Origin: an uncultured Granulosicoccaceae bacterium
GTDB lineage: Bacteria; Pseudomonadota; Gammaproteobacteria; Granulosicoccales; Granulosicoccaceae
Direction: 5' to 3'
DNA: 64,000 bases
NCBI GenBank assembly: GCA_938006335.1
Contig: CALLMF010000002.1
Location: 248,001-312,000 of the forward strand
Shown here: piece by piece, positions 1 to 8,377 of the stretch
Numbering within the stretch: the first letter of the stretch is position 1
Layout of the letters: every line of letters starts with the position of its first letter
Notes under the pieces: model-generated
The model's database searches: none
What the model saw: only the letters and a program-made list of their open reading frames with translations
What the model was told of the DNA's origin: nothing
Translations under genes and position numbers: made by a program

Positions 1-2
1 AC

Positions 3-956
3 CCCGAGCGCGCTCAAAAGCTGGGACAGCGCAGGGCTGTCTTGCAGGAAACCGTGGATACCTTTGTCGCACTTGATGATGGCCTGGGCGATGCCAAGGA
101 CCTGCTCGAGATGGCGCGCGAAGAGGACGATGAGGAAACCGTGGCGTCGGTGGCCGAGGATCTTGCCTCCCTGGAAACACGTGTCGCCAAGCTCGAGTTC
201 AATCGGATGTTTTCCGGTGAGCAGGATGCAGCGCCTGCGTTTCTGGATATCCAGGCAGGCTCGGGGGGTACCGAAGCGCAGGATTGGGCCGAGATGCTAC
301 TGCGGATGTTCCTGCGTTGGGGTGAGCGCCAAGGCTTCAATACCGAACTGATCGAGGCATCCCCAGGTGAAGTGGCAGGCATAAAGTCAGCCACCGTACG
401 CTTCGAGGGAGACCACGCTTTCGGTTGGTTGCGCACCGAGACCGGGGTGCACCGACTGGTGCGCAAGAGCCCCTTCGATTCGGGTAATCGACGCCACACC
501 AGTTTTGCGGCGGTGTTCGTCGCGCCGGAAGTCGACGACGACATCGACATCGAGATCAATCCGGCGGATCTCCGTATCGATGTGTATCGCGCCAGCGGCG
601 CGGGTGGTCAGCACGTCAACCGAACCGAATCAGCCGTGCGCATCACGCACGAGCCGTCGGGCATCGTGGTGCAGTGCCAGAACGACCGCTCGCAGCACAA
701 GAACAAGGCCACCGCCATGAAGCAGCTCAAATCCAAGCTGTACGAAGCCGAGCTGACCCGACGCCAGGGCGATCAACAGATCACCGAGGACGCCAAGTCC
801 GACATCGGTTGGGGTAGCCAGATTCGCTCCTATGTGCTGGATCAATCGCGTATCAAGGACCTTCGAACCGGACATGAGACCAGCAACACGCAGGCGGTGC
901 TCGATGGGGACCTGACGCCGTTTCTGCAGGAAAGCCTCAAGGCTGGCCTTCAATAA
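3..956 (+). CDS. prfB: Peptide chain release factor 2 (5' end outside window)
   Basis: RF2 recognises UAA and UGA stop codons and triggers peptide release on the ribosome. The frame is open from the window edge, so the real start and any programmed frameshift site lie upstream. The stop-codon recognition tripeptide SPF is encoded at 468-476, and the peptidyl-transferase motif GGQ (in GAGGQHVN) at 603-611. SPF rather than PxT separates it from RF1. The C-terminal domain looks complete and ends at TAA. lysS follows 26 bases later on the same strand, a common prfB-lysS pairing. Identification is firm; only the N-terminus is missing. Confidence 0.97.
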   Translation, partial: PERAQKLGQRRAVLQETVDTFVALDDGLGDAKDLLEMAREEDDEETVASVAEDLASLETRVAKLEFNRMFSGEQDAAPAFLDIQAGSGGTEAQDWAEMLLRMFLRWGERQGFNTELIEASPGEVAGIKSATVRFEGDHAFGWLRTETGVHRLVRKSPFDSGNRRHTSFAAVFVAPEVDDDIDIEINPADLRIDVYRASGAGGQHVNRTESAVRITHEPSGIVVQCQNDRSQHKNKATAMKQLKSKLYEAELTRRQGDQQITEDAKSDIGWGSQIRSYVLDQSRIKDLRTGHETSNTQAVLDGDLTPFLQESLKAGLQ

Positions 957-982
957 GCCGTACCGACAAGACGTACAGACTA

Positions 983-2476
983 ATGAGTGACGACAGCAAC
1001 GTGCTGATTCAGCAGCGCCGCGACAAGCTTGCGAGCCGCCGTGCTGCTGGCAGCGCGTTTCCGAACGACTTTCAGCCGGATGCACAGGCGGCAGCGCTGC
1101 ATGCCGCGCACGACGGTACCGAGAAGGAAACGCTTGCAGCACAGGCCGTCAAGGTCGCCGTCGCCGGGCGTGTCATGACACGTCGCATCATGGGCAAGGC
1201 AAGCTTCGCCACGCTTCGGGATGTGTCAGGTGACATCCAGATATTTGTCCAGCAGGCAGCCTTGGGCGAAGACGGCTATGCGGCGTTCAAGGACCTCGAC
1301 ATCGGTGACATCGTTGCCGTGACCGGCGAGATGTTCAAGACAAAGACAGACGAGCTATCCGTTCGTGCTGCGGATGTGCGTCTGATGGTCAAGGCATTGC
1401 GGCCGCTGCCGGAGAAATTCCATGGTCTGTCGGACCAGGAGACTCGCTACAGGCAACGATACGTCGATCTCATCACCAGCGAACAGACGCGTGCAAACTT
1501 TCGCATGCGCAGCCAGATCGTGTCTTACGTGCGCCGCTTTTTCGAGGCAAGGGAGTTCCTTGAGGTGGAGACTCCGATGATGCAGCCCATCCCCGGAGGC
1601 GCTGCTGCAAAGCCGTTTACCACGCACCACAATGCACTCGACATGCAGCTCTTTCTGCGTATCGCACCCGAGTTGTATCTGAAGCGCCTGGTCGTCGGTG
1701 GCTTCGAGCGCGTGTTCGAGATCAACCGCAATTTCAGGAATGAAGGCCTGTCGACCCGACACAATCCCGAGTTCACCATGCTCGAGTTCTATCAGGCCTG
1801 GGCCACCTATGAGGACCTGATGGATCTGACCGAGGAGTTGATGCGCGGTATTGCACGCGATGTCGTCGGTTCCAGCAGCATTGCCTCGGAAGATGGCAGC
1901 ACGTCCTATGACTTTGGAAAACCCTTCAAGCGGATCAGTCTTTTCGAAGCCGTGCTGGAGTTCAATAACGAGCTTGATGCCGCGGGGCTCGCTGATGTCG
2001 ACACCGTGCGCAAGGTGCTTTCGGCAGAGGGTGCCAAGGTCGAGAAGACCTGGGGCATTGGCAAGCTGCAAACCGAATTGTTTGAAGCCACGGTCGAAGA
2101 GAAGCTCATGGACCCGACCTTCATCACCTTGTACCCGACCGAGGTGTCACCACTGTCGCGGCGCAACGATGATGATCCTTCAGTGACGGATCGCTTCGAG
2201 TTGTTTGTTGGCGGTCGCGAGATCGCTAACGGCTTCTCCGAGCTGAACGACGCTGAAGATCAGGCCGAGCGTTTTCGCGAGCAGGTGGCAGGCAAGGATG
2301 CGGGCGACGAAGAGGCCATGCACTACGACGCGGACTATGTGCGCGCGCTGGAGTACGGCATGCCACCGACGGCTGGTGAGGGGATCGGTATTGATCGCCT
2401 GGTCATGCTGATGATCGGCGCGTCGACCATACGGGACGTGGTGCTGTTTCCGCATCTGCGGGCGGAGACGAGCTGA
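983..2476 (+). CDS. lysS: Lysyl-tRNA synthetase, class II
   Basis: Charges tRNA-Lys with lysine in the cytoplasm. The protein has 497 residues, normal for bacterial class II LysRS (about 505). An N-terminal OB-fold anticodon-binding domain covers roughly residues 55-150. Class II motif 1 (around EVETPMMQP) is near residue 193, motif 2 ([16 protein letters not shown]) near 250, and motif 3 ([10 protein letters not shown]) near 466. ATG 983 gives the expected short N-terminus, although the upstream Shine-Dalgarno is weak. It follows prfB directly and runs convergently into the next gene, only 17 bases away, with no clear terminator between them. Confidence 0.97.
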   Translation: MSDDSNVLIQQRRDKLASRRAAGSAFPNDFQPDAQAAALHAAHDGTEKETLAAQAVKVAVAGRVMTRRIMGKASFATLRDVSGDIQIFVQQAALGEDGYAAFKDLDIGDIVAVTGEMFKTKTDELSVRAADVRLMVKALRPLPEKFHGLSDQETRYRQRYVDLITSEQTRANFRMRSQIVSYVRRFFEAREFLEVETPMMQPIPGGAAAKPFTTHHNALDMQLFLRIAPELYLKRLVVGGFERVFEINRNFRNEGLSTRHNPEFTMLEFYQAWATYEDLMDLTEELMRGIARDVVGSSSIASEDGSTSYDFGKPFKRISLFEAVLEFNNELDAAGLADVDTVRKVLSAEGAKVEKTWGIGKLQTELFEATVEEKLMDPTFITLYPTEVSPLSRRNDDDPSVTDRFELFVGGREIANGFSELNDAEDQAERFREQVAGKDAGDEEAMHYDADYVRALEYGMPPTAGEGIGIDRLVMLMIGASTIRDVVLFPHLRAETS

Positions 2477-2493
2477 GGTTGTTGCACAGCGGT

Positions 2494-2967
2494 TCACGCA
2501 CTGGGTTCCTTGTCGTGACCCCACACCACGCTCCCCGTTGTCTGGTGCGCGGAGCCGAAAGCCGCCATGCAATGCCGTGCGCGCTCGAGGAAACCGGGCT
2601 TGTCATGCATCTGCCAGGATTCAAACTGCCAGGGGCCACTGCTGGGCAGAGTCTCGGGTGCGGCAAAAAGTTGTGCCGGGACTGAGCCGGTCGCGGTATC
2701 CACACGACGAGCCTCAAGCACATAGGTATCTCCCTCGAACCAGATCAGCCGTGCGCGGTCTGTGTCGTCAAGGTCGTGAATCAGCAGTCCATCGGCGTGT
2801 GCGCCGGGAGCGCTTACCAGCATCGGGTAGTCTCGCTCGCGCACCGTCCTTGCTGCGTAGTCGCAGAGGCTCGCTACCTCGGATCTGAAACGATCGGATC
2901 TGCCGAGTACCAAGGTGAGTACGTCAGGGTCGCGCAAGGTACCGAAGACAAAGAGTGGATAGTCCAT
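2494..2967 (-). CDS. Gamma-glutamylcyclotransferase-like (AIG2/GGCT fold) protein
   Basis: A 157-residue protein with the AIG2/GGCT signature YPLFVFGTLRDP at residues 3-14, matching the family's FVYGTLR substrate-binding loop, and an acidic region around residues 72-80 (IWFEGDTY) where the catalytic Glu of the family is expected. The family includes gamma-glutamylcyclotransferases and many members of unknown substrate, so the reaction is not assigned. It lies 9 bases after the secreted-protein gene at 2977-3687 on the same strand, probably as the second gene of a two-gene unit, and converges on lysS. Confidence 0.75.
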   Translation of the reverse strand: MDYPLFVFGTLRDPDVLTLVLGRSDRFRSEVASLCDYAARTVRERDYPMLVSAPGAHADGLLIHDLDDTDRARLIWFEGDTYVLEARRVDTATGSVPAQLFAAPETLPSSGPWQFESWQMHDKPGFLERARHCMAAFGSAHQTTGSVVWGHDKEPSA

Positions 2968-2976
2968 GCGGACATG

Positions 2977-3687
2977 TTAGCGCGCCAACAGCCATGTCGC
3001 CTGTTCGCTCAAGTAGCCATTGACGTAGATCGTCTCGCTGATTTCGACGCTGCCGCTTCCGTGTGCACGAGCTGTCATGTCGCTTTGCACGAGCGAGGAC
3101 TCCGTGAATGCCGGCCTTGGCGTGTTGGAAAATCCCCGGCGATATCGTCGGCTCGAAACGATGGACTGTCCATCTGCGCCGAGGGTCCATGTGGCCGGTG
3201 GCGGAAGCTCGATACCGATGAGCGTCAGGGAATCAAGCGACACTCGCCGATCCCGTCGGTCGGTCTCGAGTGTTTCCCTGTCTTCGAGAACACTCAGAAT
3301 TCCACTGCCGTTGGCGACAGGGTGGTATTCCACCTGCTCGAGTTCGAAGCGCATGCCTATCGGGCGGGTGATGTCACCTGAGCCGAGGCAGAGGGTCCGT
3401 TGTCCAGAGCCCGTTTGCAACAAACCCTCGGCGAGCACCTTGAAGAGGTCTGATGCCAATCCGGAAGCATTGTGTGCGTCGCGTTCGGCTTGCGTGTAGT
3501 CCGCGCTCAGCATGTAGTAGTCGTCCCCGAGTTCGATCAGCTGGGGAGACTCCGCAAGACATTCAAACGCCGGAAGTGCAGCGAATGCTGTGGTCGACGA
3601 GAGCAGCGCCACAAACAGGCCGGTCAACGCAAGGTGGCTGGACGCCGGGGCCAACGAAGGGTGTGTAACGGGTGTTTTGGCTTTCAT
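2977..3687 (-). CDS. Hypothetical exported protein
   Basis: Not recognised. The 236-residue product starts with a positively charged segment and a hydrophobic stretch (about residues 17-37, ending TTAFA-ALPAF), which reads as a Sec signal peptide with likely cleavage after AFA. The mature part has two cysteines (in FECLAES and TLCLGSG) that could form one disulfide, and no transmembrane helix, so a periplasmic location is inferred. It precedes the GGCT-like gene at 2494-2967 on the same strand. The region upstream is shared divergently with the ABC exporter genes at 3803. Confidence 0.6.
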   Translation of the reverse strand: MKAKTPVTHPSLAPASSHLALTGLFVALLSSTTAFAALPAFECLAESPQLIELGDDYYMLSADYTQAERDAHNASGLASDLFKVLAEGLLQTGSGQRTLCLGSGDITRPIGMRFELEQVEYHPVANGSGILSVLEDRETLETDRRDRRVSLDSLTLIGIELPPPATWTLGADGQSIVSSRRYRRGFSNTPRPAFTESSLVQSDMTARAHGSGSVEISETIYVNGYLSEQATWLLAR

Positions 3688-3802
3688 CCCGTGATGCTAT
3701 TGAACCCGTACCGATGTAGATGGCGAAGGGATCACAGATCCGTCAAGTGAAATCGTGCGCGGGTTATGATCGTGCGCTTCGAGTGCAATGCAAGGTCATG
3801 CC

Positions 3803-4630
3803 ATGAGACGCGTTCTGGTGCTCGCTCGCGCCGAGGTGCAACGTTTTATCGGATCGCGTCGCGGGCTGGTCTCATTGCTTGCATTCTGCTTGTTGTGGTA
3901 TCTCGCGCTCAGCTGGTTTGTACTGCCAGCCGGTAGGCTCGCCAGTGGTGGTACCAGTGTCGGCCTGGAAGCCATGCTGGACCAGTACCTCGGCCTCGGC
4001 AAGCTCTTGCGGTGGCCAGCCTCAGAGTACGCCGCGTGGTGGATTGCTGCCTTGTATCTGCTTCCGTTTGTCGCGGTCATGGCCTCGGCCGATCAGGTCG
4101 CCTCTGATCGCGCTCGCGGCACGCTGCGCTACCTCGTCTTGCGTGTGTCGCGGCTCGAGATTCTCGCCGGTCGGTTTCTCGGGCAGGCGTTCATCATGGC
4201 GGCAGCGGTGCTCGCCACGGTGCTCAGCACGCTTGCCGTGGTCTGGTATCAGCATCGGAGCCTGGCTCCCAATGACGCTGCAGACGGCGGTAGCGTGATA
4301 GCGGTGGTGGGTGTCGCCACGATAGCCTTGTGGGTGACACTGCTTCCGTGGCTTGCGCTGATGGCGCTGGTGTCCTCCCTGGCACGAACACCGGGTCAGG
4401 CAACACGCTATGCGCTTATCATCTGGGTGCTGTTGTCGATCGCCGCCGCGTGGCTGGCATCACGCTTTGGCGAACATGTTGTCCTTGATCATCTGCTGCC
4501 GGGATCGCCGGTCAGAACGTTGCTGTCACGCATGGGTAGCGAGGCCTTGGGCCCTGCCTCCATCGGTTTGATTCATACGATGGTGTTTCTCGCACTGGCG
4601 GCGGTTGTGATGTATCGGAGGGATCTATGA
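3803..4630 (+). CDS. ABC-2 type transporter permease
   Basis: Membrane subunit of an ABC exporter. The product (275 residues from this start) has about six hydrophobic helices: near residues 20-45, 75-100, 120-150, 170-200, 205-230 and 250-270. It also carries the ABC-2 pattern SDRARGTLRYLVLRVSR after the second helix. ATG 3803 is chosen because AAGG lies 7 bases upstream; an in-frame ATG at 3788 would add five residues. Its stop overlaps the ATPase start (ATGA at 4627), so the two subunits are translationally coupled. The layout resembles NosY/NosF, but no nos genes are nearby and the substrate is unknown. Confidence 0.82.
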   Translation: MRRVLVLARAEVQRFIGSRRGLVSLLAFCLLWYLALSWFVLPAGRLASGGTSVGLEAMLDQYLGLGKLLRWPASEYAAWWIAALYLLPFVAVMASADQVASDRARGTLRYLVLRVSRLEILAGRFLGQAFIMAAAVLATVLSTLAVVWYQHRSLAPNDAADGGSVIAVVGVATIALWVTLLPWLALMALVSSLARTPGQATRYALIIWVLLSIAAAWLASRFGEHVVLDHLLPGSPVRTLLSRMGSEALGPASIGLIHTMVFLALAAVVMYRRDL

Positions 4631-5553
4631 CCACGATGCTTACCTGCGATGCGCTGGTGCGCCGCTATGGCCGCACGCGCGCACTCGACGGTGTGGATCT
4701 TTCTCTCGACAGCGGTGCGCCGGTCGCGCTGGTGGGTCCTAACGGCGCTGGCAAGACCACCTTGTTTTCGGTCTTGTGCGGGTATGTGCGCCCGACATCC
4801 GGGAGCGTGACCGTGCTGGGACACAAACCCGGTAGCGCTGCGTTGCGAGGGCAACTGGGTGCGTTGCCACAGGACGCCGAGCTTGCACCGCGGCGTTCCA
4901 TCGGTGCCCAGATCGAGGACTTCGGGCGCTTGCAGGGAATGAGCCGCGGGCAGGCTCGCGCCGAACGCGAGCGCGTGCTCGACGTGGTTGATCTTGCCGA
5001 CGTGGCTCGGCAATTACCTGATTCGCTGAGCCACGGCATGCGCAAGCGTGTGGCCTTGGCGCAAGCGCTGATCGGCTCCCCTCGACTCATACTGCTCGAC
5101 GAACCGACCGCGGGGGTGGATCCACCGAACGTTCGTATCATCCATGGCCTGATCCGCGAGATGGCGGGTGATATCGATTTTCTGATCAGTAGCCACAATC
5201 TCGACGAACTGGAGCGCCTGACCGAGCGTGTGGTCTATCTCGATCAGGGGCAGGTCTCTTCACGCGGCGCTGTTGCCGTGGCCGATATGGCAGGCGATAC
5301 CGAAGCGCAAGGCCGCCTGACCATTACCCTCGACGTCGTGGATGCCGATGTTCACGATCGTGTTGCAGCTGCGGTGACAGGCCTGGCAAACGTGACCGGG
5401 TGTCGAGTCGCACCGCGAGGTGATCTTGTGGCCGATGTCCTCAGCGAAGACGCCGCAGCCGCAGAGGTGATTGGCTGGTGTGCCGGCAACGGGGTGAGGT
5501 GGCGTCGCGTGTCGCGCGGCAGGACTCTGGAGGAGCGTTTGTACGAAGCCTGA
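4627..5553 (+). CDS. ABC transporter ATP-binding protein
   Basis: Nucleotide-binding subunit of the exporter encoded with the permease at 3803-4630. Of 308 residues, the first 210 or so form the ATPase: Walker A GPNGAGKTT near residue 37, signature LSHGMRKRVALAQAL near 137 (LSHGM instead of LSGGQ, as in NosF/CcmA-type exporters), Walker B LILLDEPTAGVDP near 155, and a switch His in SSHNLDEL. The last 90 residues are a CcmA-type C-terminal extension. It overlaps the permease stop by four bases. Confidence 0.88.
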   Translation: MTTMLTCDALVRRYGRTRALDGVDLSLDSGAPVALVGPNGAGKTTLFSVLCGYVRPTSGSVTVLGHKPGSAALRGQLGALPQDAELAPRRSIGAQIEDFGRLQGMSRGQARAERERVLDVVDLADVARQLPDSLSHGMRKRVALAQALIGSPRLILLDEPTAGVDPPNVRIIHGLIREMAGDIDFLISSHNLDELERLTERVVYLDQGQVSSRGAVAVADMAGDTEAQGRLTITLDVVDADVHDRVAAAVTGLANVTGCRVAPRGDLVADVLSEDAAAAEVIGWCAGNGVRWRRVSRGRTLEERLYEA

Positions 5554-5586
5554 TTAACGATACCTGCGTGCCTTCACCCGCCGCGT

Positions 5587-6798
5587 TCAGGCAAGACGGG
5601 TACGCACATCGATGTCACCTTCGAGCGTCTTGTGCACCGGGCACTTGTCCGCAATTTCCAGCAATCGCTGCCGTGTCGCGTCATCAAGATCGCCTGTCAG
5701 GGTGACTGTGCGCGTGATCACGTCGATACGTTGCGGGGTGTCTTCGCACGCAGCGCAGTCCGCGTTGTGTTCACGCTCGTGTTCAAGCGTAACTGACACA
5801 TCATCCAGCGCTAGCTTCTTGCGTTCGGCATACATGCGGAGCGTCATCGCCGTACACGTACCGAGCGCTGCAAGCAGTTGTTCGTAAGGATCCGGCCCAC
5901 TGTTGCGTCCGCCTACCCGTGTCGGCTCATCAGAAATCCAGTGGTGGTCATCGGAATGCACGTCGAGCGCGAACGAGTGATCCCGTTCGGTAACCAGTAC
6001 TTTGCCGCGGTCAACCGTGGGCCTGGTTGCCGAGTCGGTCCTATCGAGTAGCCGCGACGACCATGCAGCCACGACAGACGCAACGTACTCCGCGTCGTGT
6101 GCCTTGGTCAACAGATGATCAGCGCCGTCGAGATCAACAAAACTCTTCGGATGTCTTGCAGCCTTGTAGATGCGCTCGGCCTGACTGATATCGACGACCG
6201 TATCGACCGGTGAGTGCATGACGAGCAGGGCGGGCTTCAGGTGCGTCAGATGGTCGGTACCGGTCTTGGAAATATCCTCGAGAAATTCGCGTTTGATCGT
6301 GAACGGGCGACCTGCCAACATCACATCGGCCTGGCCATCAGCATTGATGCGATCGATATCGCAAGCAAACTGCTTCGATACATGCTTTGCGTCCGCCGGT
6401 GAGCCGATGGTCACGACACCACGACACTCGGGAATCTGGTGGGCAGCGTTGAGCACTGCCGTGCCGCCAAGGCTATGACCGATGAGCAGGGAAGGCGCAC
6501 GGTCTTGCGCGCGCAGGTAATCGGCTGCGGCTACCAGATCGCCGACGTTGGAGCTGAAATTGGTGTTGGCGAAATCCCCATCGCTGCTGCCCAGGCCGGT
6601 GAAATCGAATCGCAATACCTCGTGACCTAGAGCCACCAGTGCACGTGAAACGCGAGAAGCGGCAGTGATGTCCATGCCGCAGGTAAAGCAGTGCGCAAAC
6701 AGTACGGTAGAGAGCGGATCCCGGTCTGGGGTTTCAAGCAGTCCGGCAAGACTGCTGCCATCCTGACCGGGAAAACTGAGCTTCGTGCGAGCGGGCAT
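5587..6798 (-). CDS. Fusion of alpha/beta hydrolase and OsmC-type peroxidase domain
   Basis: A 403-residue two-domain protein. Residues 1-255 are an alpha/beta hydrolase with nucleophile elbow GHSLGG (near residue 108), an Asp in MHSPVDTVVD and a His in GADHLL, a complete Ser-Asp-His set. Residues 265-403 are an OsmC/Ohr domain with the two redox cysteines in the contexts GTCTAM and DKCPVH. OsmC proteins reduce organic hydroperoxides with thiols. Fusion to a hydrolase is a known architecture, suggesting hydrolysis of a peroxidised ester followed by reduction, but that coupling is inference. A further acidic Cys pair (DCAACED) lies in the OsmC part. It is convergent with the ABC exporter. Confidence 0.88.
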   Translation of the reverse strand: MPARTKLSFPGQDGSSLAGLLETPDRDPLSTVLFAHCFTCGMDITAASRVSRALVALGHEVLRFDFTGLGSSDGDFANTNFSSNVGDLVAAADYLRAQDRAPSLLIGHSLGGTAVLNAAHQIPECRGVVTIGSPADAKHVSKQFACDIDRINADGQADVMLAGRPFTIKREFLEDISKTGTDHLTHLKPALLVMHSPVDTVVDISQAERIYKAARHPKSFVDLDGADHLLTKAHDAEYVASVVAAWSSRLLDRTDSATRPTVDRGKVLVTERDHSFALDVHSDDHHWISDEPTRVGGRNSGPDPYEQLLAALGTCTAMTLRMYAERKKLALDDVSVTLEHEREHNADCAACEDTPQRIDVITRTVTLTGDLDDATRQRLLEIADKCPVHKTLEGDIDVRTRLA

Positions 6799-6847
6799 GG
6801 GGCGGTCTCGGCTGTGTGGAGTGTGTGTGCTGACTCACCATGAACGA

Positions 6848-7516
6848 CTACGGTGATGTGACCCGTTCCAGTGCTCGCTTGATGTCGGGCAAGGTGTGTT
6901 CGAGGAGCAGCGGCTGCGCGTCGGCGGTCGGGTGTATTCCGTCGCGCTGGAAATAGCTGCGGTCGGTGGCAATGGGCTCGAGAAAGAAGGGCACGAGCAG
7001 GCTGTCGGTGGCCTTTGCCGCTTCTGCAAATGCGGCGCTGAAGGCCTCGGTATATGCCGGGCCATAGTTGGACGGGATCATCATGCCGAGCAACAAGGTG
7101 GCAGCGCCGCTTTGCTGTGCGGCCTCGGCCATGGCAATGAGGTTTGCACGCATCGAGTCGACCGGGTAGGCCCGCAGCCCGTCGTTGCCGCCAAGCTCGA
7201 TGATCACGAGATCCGGTTCGAAGCGCTCCAGAGCGCTCGGTAGGCGACGTAGGCCTCCGCCGGTGGTGTCCCCGCTGATGCTGGCATTGACAAGCTCGAC
7301 GTCCGGATATTCCTTTTGTAGCGCCTCACGCGCAAGATTTACCCAGCCATCTTCCTCCGCAAGTCCGTACGCTGCGCTGAGACTGTCTCCCACAACGAGA
7401 ATGACAGGTTCTGCGGTGTTGGCCGTGGCGTGGGGCACCGCCATCAGCAGGCCCACCAGCACCAGCGCACACGATCGACCGAAGCTCAGTAATCTCGACA
7501 TGTTCATTAATCCCAT
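6848..7516 (-). CDS. tesA: Lysophospholipase/arylesterase TesA (SGNH hydrolase)
   Basis: Periplasmic GDSL esterase acting on acyl esters and thioesters. The 222-residue product has a signal peptide (about residues 1-32, ending ATANTAEP), SGNH block I GDSLSAAYGL, block II with Gly in SGDTTGGG, block III GGNDGLR, and block V DGIHP carrying the catalytic Asp and His. AGGAG lies only four bases before ATG 7516; ATGs at 7507 and 7501 are alternatives. It is divergent from ybbA-ybbP, the same arrangement as tesA-ybbA-ybbP in E. coli, which supports the assignment. Confidence 0.93.
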   Translation of the reverse strand: MGLMNMSRLLSFGRSCALVLVGLLMAVPHATANTAEPVILVVGDSLSAAYGLAEEDGWVNLAREALQKEYPDVELVNASISGDTTGGGLRRLPSALERFEPDLVIIELGGNDGLRAYPVDSMRANLIAMAEAAQQSGAATLLLGMMIPSNYGPAYTEAFSAAFAEAAKATDSLLVPFFLEPIATDRSYFQRDGIHPTADAQPLLLEHTLPDIKRALERVTSP

Positions 7517-7594
7517 CGAACTCCTAATGCGAACAAGAGGTTGCAGCTGCGACCATACCGCATCACATCAAACCACCCGGATCTCACCCGTAAC

Positions 7595-8377
7595 ATGACC
7601 ACCCGAGCTGACAGCCCCGATGCGTTTGAGGTCACCGATGGTGAGCCGCCGAGTGTGCAGGGGGACGCGGCGGCCGCGGTGGGTCAGATCGGCGGTCTTG
7701 CGGGCGATGGCGTGGTGCTCGCCGCATCGGATGTCGGCAAGCGGGTGCACGGTCCGGAGGGCGAGCTGGTCATCCTGTCGGAGCTCAACATGCAGGTGAA
7801 CGGCGGCGAGGCGCTGGCGATTGTCGGGCCATCCGGGTCCGGAAAGTCAACGCTGCTGGGCCTGCTTGCCGGGCTCGACACCCCGACGTCAGGGGATGTC
7901 GAGCTGCTCGGTCAATCCCTGTCGACCTTGGACGAGGACGAACGCGCGCGCTTGCGCGCAGGGGACGTCGGATTCGTGTTCCAGAACTTCCAACTCCTGC
8001 CCGGCTTGTCAGCACTGGAAAACGTGATGTTGCCGCTCGAGCTCGTGGGTGCGGCGGATGCTGACGGCCAAGCTCGCCAGATGCTTGCCGAGGTGGGACT
8101 CGATCACCGTGCCGGGCATCAGCCCTTGCAATTGTCGGGAGGAGAGCAGCAGCGTGTCGCGCTTGCGCGCGCGTTCGTATCGCGCCCTGCCATCCTGTTT
8201 GCTGATGAGCCGACCGGCAATCTGGATGGTGAAACCGGCAAGCGGGTGATTGATCTGATGTTTTCGTTGCGTGAGAGCCGTGGTGCTGCGCTGGTGCTCG
8301 TCACGCATGATGAGCGGCTTGCTGCGCGATGCGACCGGCGCTTGTTGATGTCGGACGGCAGACTGGTGGCTGGATGA
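7595..8377 (+). CDS. ybbA: YbbA-like ABC transporter ATP-binding protein
   Basis: ATPase of the LolD/MacB-like exporter subfamily, 260 residues from ATG 7595. Walker A is GPSGSGKST, Q-loop FQNFQLLPGLSALENVMLP, signature LSGGEQQRVALARA, Walker B ILFADEPTGNLD, and H-loop VTHDER. An in-frame upstream codon at 7541 would add 18 residues that do not match the family. About 38 residues precede the ATPase core, longer than E. coli YbbA. The stop overlaps the permease start as ATGA at 8374, so the pair is coupled. It is divergent from tesA. Confidence 0.9.
   Translation: MTTRADSPDAFEVTDGEPPSVQGDAAAAVGQIGGLAGDGVVLAASDVGKRVHGPEGELVILSELNMQVNGGEALAIVGPSGSGKSTLLGLLAGLDTPTSGDVELLGQSLSTLDEDERARLRAGDVGFVFQNFQLLPGLSALENVMLPLELVGAADADGQARQMLAEVGLDHRAGHQPLQLSGGEQQRVALARAFVSRPAILFADEPTGNLDGETGKRVIDLMFSLRESRGAALVLVTHDERLAARCDRRLLMSDGRLVAG

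Noticed and set aside
1-60. Programmed +1 frameshift site of prfB
   Set aside because: The expected site is near codon 25 of the full gene and lies upstream of the window; nothing can be judged here.
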